A DNA stretch of 32,796 nt from positions 1-32,796 of the forward strand of contig JBEBUW010000044.1 of the NCBI GenBank assembly GCA_040393065.1. Direction: 5' to 3'. Position 1 is the first letter of the stretch. Each line of letters starts with the position of its first letter. The translations under genes and the position numbers were made by a program. Source of the DNA: JACCWM01 sp040393065 (GTDB lineage: Bacteria; Myxococcota_A; Bradymonadia; Bradymonadales; Bradymonadaceae). Shown here piece after piece: positions 28,326 to 32,796 of this stretch. The notes below the pieces were generated by a model. The model did not search any database. It saw nothing but the letters and a program-made list of their open reading frames with translations, and was not told where the DNA came from.

Positions 28326-30770
28326 TTGAGCCTACGGATGATTCTTGCGCAGTTGCCGCCGTGGCGCGGTATGGTTGCCCAGGTTAGTGAATATATCGAT
28401 GTCGCGGAGGTCGTGGGTCAGAGCGGTGGTTTTAGCTCGGCTTTTGCCTTGTTCGCGAGTGCGGTCGGGCTATCGGTGCTGGCAGGTGGGGCCTACGGGG
28501 GAATTCGCTGGTTTTATGCGAACAGCTCGAAGGCGCCGGCACGGGAAACGCAGGTTTTGTCGCGTGAGTTTCGTCGGGAAGTCCAAAGAGCCATGGAAGC
28601 CGGCAATTATGAGCAGGCCGGCGAGATGCTGGCGGCGGCCGGTGAGCCTGAGGAGGCGGCCGAGGCGTTTGTGAAGGGCGGCGCGTATGTGAAGGCTGCG
28701 CGTACGTTTCATGCGGTGGGCAGCCATGCGCAGGCGATTTATTGTTTCAAAAAGGCGGGGGATTATCAGCAGGCGGCGCGCTTGTATGTGGCGGATGGTC
28801 GTCATCGGGATGCGGCGGCGGAGTATTTGCGCAGCGAAAACTGGGCGCTGGCGGCGGAGCAGTATCAGCTTGCGGAGGATTTTAAGCGTGCGGCCGAGAA
28901 CTATGAGCGGGCCGGGCTGTTTTTGAAGGCTGCGCAGTGTTTTGAGAGTGCGGGGTTGGCGCAAAAGGCGGCCGAGCATTATGTGCAGTATTTTGAGCAG
29001 CGGCTGGCGGAATCTGGTGCGGACGGTGGCGTGCGCGAGGAGGATCGCGAGTATGCGAAGCGCGCCGGTATGATGTTGGTGGCGGCCGGGGATTTTGAGC
29101 GCGCGGGCGTGATATTGATGCAGGGCGGTTTCTTTGTGGAGGCGGCCGAGGTGTTGCTGGAGATCGGGGAGTTTGAGCGGGCTGCGGCGATGTTGATGAA
29201 GGCGAATCAACCGCTTCGGGCTGCGAAAATTTTGGAAGATGCCGGGCAGCAGCAAAATGCGGCACGGATGCGGGGTGAGGCGGCGCTGGAGGCTGGCGAT
29301 CGCGTAGCGGCGGCGGGCTTGTTTCGGCAGGCCGGTGAGTATGAGCGTGCGGCCGAGTTGTTTGAGGGGACGGGGCATTTGCGCGAAGCGGCCGAGTTGT
29401 TTGAGAAGATCGGCGCGTATGAGCGTGCGTTGGCATTGTATGAGACGGTGGAAATGTATGCGCACGCGGCGCGCTGTGCGGAAGTCTGCGGGCAGCTTGC
29501 GCGTGCGGCGGAATTGTACAGCGAGGCGGGCGATGTGGAGGGGCAGCTTCGGGTTTTGATGGCGCAGGGCGATTATTTCCGGGCGGGGCGTCTGCAGTTT
29601 GAGCATCGTCGTTATGATGATGCGATTTTGTCGTTGGAGAGTATTGATTCGCGGGATCCGATTTATGCGCGCGGCCTGGAGTTGCAGGGGGATGTGTATC
29701 GGGCACAGGGGCGCGCGGAGAAGGCGTATAGTAAGTATCGGGCGGCGCTTGGGAATCGTTCGGCGGAACTGGGAACGCGTGGGTTGTATTATAAGATGGG
29801 GCTTGCGCTGGAGGACGAAGCGGATCTGACCGGTGCGCTGGAGTGCTATACGGCGGTGGTTGGGCTTGATCCGGATTATGAGGATGCGGCGCTTCGTCAA
29901 AAGGCTGTGCGGCAGCGTTTGCGGAGGACGACTTCGACGAATATTACGAGCAGCGGGTTGTTTTCGGCGGCAGAGCTTGGCGAAGGCGATGGTGCTGCGC
30001 GGCGCTATGAGATTGTGGAGGAAATTGCGCGCGGTGGGATGGGCGTTGTTTATAAAGCGCGTGATACGGTGCTGGGGCGTGTGGTTGCGTTCAAGATTCT
30101 GGGGGAAAACCTGCGTGATAATGAAACGGCTGTGAAGTATTTCTTGCGTGAAGCGCGCGCGGCCGCTGCGTTGTCGCATCCGAATATCGTGACGATTTTC
30201 GACGCCGGTGAGCAGGACGGCGAGTATTATATGGCGATGGAATTTGTGGAGGGGACGACGCTCAAGGAGCTGGTGCGGCGCTCGGGTGCGCTGCCTGAGG
30301 ACAAGGTGCGCTACATTCTGGTGAATTGTTGCCGGGCTTTGCAGTATGCGCATTCCAAGGGGATTATTCATCGCGATATCAAGAGCGGCAATGTGATGAC
30401 GACGCGGGATATGGCGCTGAAGATCATGGATTTTGGTCTGGCGAAGTTCTTGCGCGAGTATCAGAACAACCATACGCAGCAGGTGGGGACGCCGTTTTAT
30501 ATGTCGCCGGAGCAGATCATCGGGAAGGGCATCGATTTTCGCAGCGATTTGTACAGTCTGGGGTGCATGGCTTTTGAGTGTGCGACGGGGACGGTGCCGT
30601 TTTTCAAGGGCGATTTGAGTTATCATCATCTGCATACGCCTCCGCCGTCGCCTCGGATGTTGAATCCGTTGCTGAGCCGGGAGCTGGAGCGGGTGATTCT
30701 CAAGTTGTTGGAGAAAGATCCGGCGAAGCGCTACCAGTCGGCAGAAGAGCTGTTGGCCGTACTTGAGTAA
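28326..30770 (+). CDS. Ser/Thr protein kinase with N-terminal TM helix and long TPR-like solenoid, kinase domain at the C-terminus
   Basis: About 814 residues. TTG at 28326 is favoured by GGAG six bases upstream; GTG at 28314 and ATG at 28338 are in frame alternatives. A single membrane helix lies at about 38-62. Then comes a solenoid of about 20-residue helical repeats with an A-x-x-Y/F-x-x-A-G pattern (YERAGLFLKAAQCFESAGLA and many like it, to about 470), and a classic TPR pair near 480-540. The C-terminal kinase (about 560-814) is complete: RGGMGVVY loop, AFKIL lysine, HRD at about 682-684, DFG at about 702-704 and SPE in place of APE. Most PknB-type kinases have the kinase first and sensors after the membrane helix; here the order is reversed and solenoid and kinase are both cytoplasmic. 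Same operon as the TPR-PEGA gene. Confidence 0.93.
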   Translation: MSLRMILAQLPPWRGMVAQVSEYIDVAEVVGQSGGFSSAFALFASAVGLSVLAGGAYGGIRWFYANSSKAPARETQVLSREFRREVQRAMEAGNYEQAGEMLAAAGEPEEAAEAFVKGGAYVKAARTFHAVGSHAQAIYCFKKAGDYQQAARLYVADGRHRDAAAEYLRSENWALAAEQYQLAEDFKRAAENYERAGLFLKAAQCFESAGLAQKAAEHYVQYFEQRLAESGADGGVREEDREYAKRAGMMLVAAGDFERAGVILMQGGFFVEAAEVLLEIGEFERAAAMLMKANQPLRAAKILEDAGQQQNAARMRGEAALEAGDRVAAAGLFRQAGEYERAAELFEGTGHLREAAELFEKIGAYERALALYETVEMYAHAARCAEVCGQLARAAELYSEAGDVEGQLRVLMAQGDYFRAGRLQFEHRRYDDAILSLESIDSRDPIYARGLELQGDVYRAQGRAEKAYSKYRAALGNRSAELGTRGLYYKMGLALEDEADLTGALECYTAVVGLDPDYEDAALRQKAVRQRLRRTTSTNITSSGLFSAAELGEGDGAARRYEIVEEIARGGMGVVYKARDTVLGRVVAFKILGENLRDNETAVKYFLREARAAAALSHPNIVTIFDAGEQDGEYYMAMEFVEGTTLKELVRRSGALPEDKVRYILVNCCRALQYAHSKGIIHRDIKSGNVMTTRDMALKIMDFGLAKFLREYQNNHTQQVGTPFYMSPEQIIGKGIDFRSDLYSLGCMAFECATGTVPFFKGDLSYHHLHTPPPSPRMLNPLLSRELERVILKLLEKDPAKRYQSAEELLAVLE

Positions 30771-30832
30771 ACTTCGGCGGTTCTAAATCGACGATCGCTT
30801 TGCCGTTTTCCGATTTATGACCTCGCCGAGGT
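30771..30832 (+). repeat. Dispersed long-hairpin repeat, copy C (short form, 62 bp)
   Basis: Begins immediately after the kinase stop codon. The left arm ACTTCGGCGGTTCTAAATCG pairs with the complement of CGATTTATGACCTCGCCGAG, with a few mismatches. It keeps the GACGATCGCTTTGCCG segment but lacks the central inner arms of copies A, B and D. It is likely to terminate transcription from both convergent genes. Confidence 0.85.
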
Positions 30833-30834
30833 AG

Positions 30835-30851
30835 GGCAAAAGGCGCACGCG
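30835..30851 (+). repeat. Short repeat shared with 12068-12084
   Basis: GGCAAAAGGCGCACGCG lies just after hairpin copy C and is identical to a string downstream of copy A. It overlaps the 3' flank of the TPR lipoprotein gene. Confidence 0.5.
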
Positions 30852-30861
30852 AATGATTTTG

Positions 30862-31725
30862 TTATTTGAGTTTGCGGAGTTCGCGGCGGTCGATGCCGGG
30901 GAGGGTGTCCTGGGCCTGGTTGCGCAGGGTGTTGGCGGCGGCGTGTTCGCCGATGCGTTCGAGGAAAGCTGCGTAGCGAAAGAGGATGCCGGCGTTGTCG
31001 GGGAACTGAGCGATGATTTCCTGGTAGGTGTGGCGTGCGGCGTGGATGTCTCGGGCTTGTTCGAAGGCTTCGGCGCGGTTGATGGCGGCCTGGACGTTGG
31101 ATGGGTCGGCGTCCAGTACCTGGCCTAAGACGTAGGCGGCATCGTTGAACTGTTGGTGGGTGAGGTAGAGGATTCCCAGGCGTAGTCCGTGCTGGATCTG
31201 GGTGGGGTCGGCGGCCCAGGCCCAGAGGTAGTGGTCGATGGCGTTCTGGGATTCGGGGGTATCTTCCCAGAGTCGGGCAGCGAGGATGTGGGCCTGGGTG
31301 GAGGAGGAGTCGGTGCGGGTGGCAAGGGTTGCGATGGGGGCGAGTTCGGTGGCCGGGCGGTTTGCGAGCTGGCCGGCGTGGACGGCGTCGAGCAGGTCGC
31401 GGGCGCGCAGGACGCGGGATGGTTCGGCTTCGGCGGCGGCCTGGAAGTGTTGGAAGGCGATGTCAGGCTCGTCGGCATCGAGTGCGACCTGGGCCTGTCC
31501 GCGGTGGATTTCGGCCAGAGTCTGGAGAGCTTCGCGATCGGTTTCTTGTTGTTCGACGGCGAGTTCGGCCATGGCCTGGGCTTCGTTCCAGCGGGCCTGG
31601 GCAATGGCTTCGCGTGCGTCGGCCAGGTAGGCGCTGCCGGGGTCGGGGCCGTGGTTACAGCCGACGAAACTAAGAATGCTCGCGATGAGGAGCAGGGCGA
31701 ATGTGCTTTTTTTTGTATTTTGCAT
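30862..31725 (-). CDS. TPR-repeat lipoprotein
   Basis: About 287 residues from the ATG at 31725 (MQNTKKSTFALLL), chosen because it gives a standard lipoprotein signal with FVGC (C23); the open frame continues upstream to 32172 across the divergent gene and is not credible there. The mature protein is built of TPR-like helical pairs: ADAREAIAQARWNEAQAMAE, EIHRGQAQVALDADEPDIAF, GQVLDADPSNVQAAINRAEA and EIIAQFPDNAGILFRYAAFL. It is probably anchored to the inner or outer membrane from the periplasm and works as a scaffold. The gene is divergent from the TatD-like gene and convergent with the kinase gene. No enzymatic motif is seen. Confidence 0.87.
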   Translation of the reverse strand: MQNTKKSTFALLLIASILSFVGCNHGPDPGSAYLADAREAIAQARWNEAQAMAELAVEQQETDREALQTLAEIHRGQAQVALDADEPDIAFQHFQAAAEAEPSRVLRARDLLDAVHAGQLANRPATELAPIATLATRTDSSSTQAHILAARLWEDTPESQNAIDHYLWAWAADPTQIQHGLRLGILYLTHQQFNDAAYVLGQVLDADPSNVQAAINRAEAFEQARDIHAARHTYQEIIAQFPDNAGILFRYAAFLERIGEHAAANTLRNQAQDTLPGIDRRELRKLK

Positions 31726-31788
31726 GGTGTGCGTCCCGGCCTCGTGGCAGGTTGAAGGTGGGTATCGATACCATTGCGAGAGAGATAA

Positions 31789-32577
31789 ATGAAGATATTC
31801 GATGCACATATCCGCAGTGATACGTGTAGTGACACAGAACTGAAGAATTTGAGTTATTTTGGGACGAGCCATGTGTTGACGGCAGCGCATGGAGCGCGCT
31901 CGTTTGAGCGGGCGGAGGATTTGCTGGGGTATTTGGGGGAGCTGATCGATGAGGGCGTGCCGCGGCTCGGGCGTTGCGGGTTGGTGGGGTATGTGGCGCT
32001 CGGGGTGCTGCCGGATGCGCAGCCGCGGCGTACACATTATGAGGTGTGGCAGGCGTTGCCGGAGCTTCTGGCTCGGCCGGAAGTCGTGGCGGTCGGGGAG
32101 ATCGGGGTCTGGGAAGATACGAAGCAACAGTGGGAACTGTTTGAGCGTCAGGTGAAAATTGCGCTGGAGCACGGTGCGAAGCCGCTTTTGATTTCGCCGC
32201 CTTATGAGCTGCGGGCGAATATGACGTACAAGATGATGCAGCGGCTGGAGAAGCTGGGGTTTCCGCCTTCGCGTGCGGTGATTGGCCTGCTGGACGAGCG
32301 CTTGCTGGAGAATGTGGTGCAGAGCGGGTTTGTGGGCAGTCTGCCGGTGGGGGCGTCGTCCAACGAACCGCGCGGGGCGGCGCGTCTGGTGATGGAGGTG
32401 GTGGAGAATCTGGGCAGTGCGGAGGGGATTGTGCTGAGTTCGGGACTGCGGGAGGGAGGGGGCGATGTGCTGGGGATTGTGAAGACGATTGTGGAGTTGG
32501 AGACGTTGGGGATGGAAGCGGAGGTGGTGGAGCGGGTGGTGTTTGGGAATATGGCGGCGGTCTTAAATCGACAATAG
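31789..32577 (+). CDS. TatD-related (archaeal-type) hydrolase-fold protein, probably inactive
   Basis: A 262-residue TIM-barrel protein that follows the archaeal-type TatD-related hydrolase family along its whole length: DAHIRSDTCSDTELKNLSYF at the start, AAHGAR, YVALGVLP, HYEVWQALPELL, AVGEIGV and a FERQVKIALEHGAKP stretch. The metal ligands are mostly lost. The N-terminal HxH is H7-x-R9, the GVHP histidine is L74, the VHTP motif is ISPP (S136), the DH motif is G166-L167 and the NSD motif is SSG (G219). H7 and E104 remain. I infer a pseudoenzyme or an altered activity. ATG at 31789 is preceded by a GAGAGAG stretch. The last codons (LNRQ) and the stop are within hairpin repeat copy D. It is divergent from the TPR lipoprotein gene, with about 60 bp between them. 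Confidence 0.8.
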   Translation: MKIFDAHIRSDTCSDTELKNLSYFGTSHVLTAAHGARSFERAEDLLGYLGELIDEGVPRLGRCGLVGYVALGVLPDAQPRRTHYEVWQALPELLARPEVVAVGEIGVWEDTKQQWELFERQVKIALEHGAKPLLISPPYELRANMTYKMMQRLEKLGFPPSRAVIGLLDERLLENVVQSGFVGSLPVGASSNEPRGAARLVMEVVENLGSAEGIVLSSGLREGGGDVLGIVKTIVELETLGMEAEVVERVVFGNMAAVLNRQ

Positions 32578-32660
32578 CTTTGTCTGACTCCTTTCTCGGG
32601 ATGGCCAAACGCGGTCTATCCCTGCCGGTCCGCCTTCTCTCGCACTTATCACTCGCCACC
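32553..32660 (+). repeat. Dispersed long-hairpin repeat, copy D (about 108 bp, diverged)
   Basis: The left arm GGCGGTCTTAAATCGACAAT is close to copies A and B. The inner arms CGGGATGGCC and GGTCTATCCCTGCCGG enclose the AAACGC loop. The right outer arm is degraded (GCACTTATCACTCGCC in place of CGATTTATGNNTCGCC). It supplies the LNRQ codons and stop of the TatD-like gene. Confidence 0.75.
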
Positions 32661-32698
32661 GTCGTGACAGCGTTACGGGGGGACAGGATTTATTGGGG

Positions 32699-32796
32699 TC
32701 TGGATCGGTCGACTACCGCACAGGTTTGTAGTTTTTGGTGATCTGGATCGGTCGACTACCGCACAGGTTTGTAGTTTTTGGTGATCTGGATCGGTC
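32699..32796. repeat. 43-bp tandem repeat array, truncated by the window end
   Basis: TCTGGATCGGTCGACTACCG starts at 32699, and TGGATCGGTC recurs at 32701, 32744 and 32787, so the period is exactly 43 bp. The two complete units appear identical. Each unit contains ACAGGTTTGTAGTTTTTGG. The array continues beyond the window and its length is unknown. Confidence 0.9.

Noticed and set aside
28470..30635. A 721-residue minus-strand open frame antisense to the kinase gene
   Set aside because: Arg/His/Leu-rich antisense artefact of GT-rich coding; no family features.
31726..32172. Upstream extension of the TPR lipoprotein to 32172
   Set aside because: It would overlap the divergent TatD-like gene, and the lipoprotein signal at 31725 marks the real start.

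Overview
The window looks like chromosome from a Gram-negative, predatory- or social-type deltaproteobacterium in the Myxococcota/Bradymonadia sphere. The evidence is indirect: two Ser/Thr protein kinases, TPR-PEGA proteins, several lipoproteins with low-complexity Asp/Glu or Cys-rich tails, a Cys-rich exported protein ending in a MYXO-CTERM-like sorting signal, a pair of ArsA-type ATPases, and a large TamB-like protein that implies an outer membrane. Coding strands are rich in G and T, so antisense frames stay open and produce many long but spurious ORFs. I found 20 credible protein genes and no rRNA, tRNA or CRISPR array.

Layout. 1-572 is non-coding and holds a 42-bp tandem array. 573-3611 (+) is a GT-C type membrane glycosyltransferase with a carbohydrate-binding-like tail, then an MBL-fold hydrolase. 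3672-5198 (-) is a transmembrane Ser/Thr kinase, divergent from a TPR-PEGA protein (5461-6348, +). Next come a seven-repeat RCC1 lipoprotein (6442-7980), a lipoprotein with a degenerate LNS2/HAD domain (8148-9101), a convergent Cys-rich MYXO-CTERM-like protein (9160-10224, -) and a MATE transporter (10449-11894, +). After a repeat-filled gap lie two ArsA-family ATPases in one operon (12486-14710, -), an acidic lipoprotein (14930-15625, -) and rpsA (15796-17526, -). A Cys/Met-metabolism PLP enzyme (18006-19181, +) converges on tamB (19398-24887, -). A small gene encoding a YHCH-motif membrane protein lies between perfect 35-bp direct repeats (24955-25852). A 41-bp tandem array precedes an unknown gene (26257-26991, +), a second TPR-PEGA protein and a kinase with a long N-terminal repeat solenoid (27132-30770, +). 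The window ends with a TPR lipoprotein (30862-31725, -), a TatD-related protein that has lost most metal ligands (31789-32577, +) and a 43-bp tandem array running off the end.

Themes. Envelope biology and signalling dominate: lipoproteins, TamB, PEGA/TPR proteins and kinases. Each of the two kinase genes sits next to a gene for an exported TPR-PEGA protein with two C-terminal hydrophobic helices, which suggests paired signalling modules. The most unusual DNA-level feature is a dispersed repeat of about 108 bp that folds into a long hairpin. It has three long copies, one internally shortened copy and one fragment here, always at the 3' end of a gene, and in two unrelated genes it supplies the last codons and the stop. 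Three intergenic tandem arrays have unit lengths of 41, 42 and 43 bp. Two proteins (LNS2-like and TatD-like) look like pseudoenzymes.
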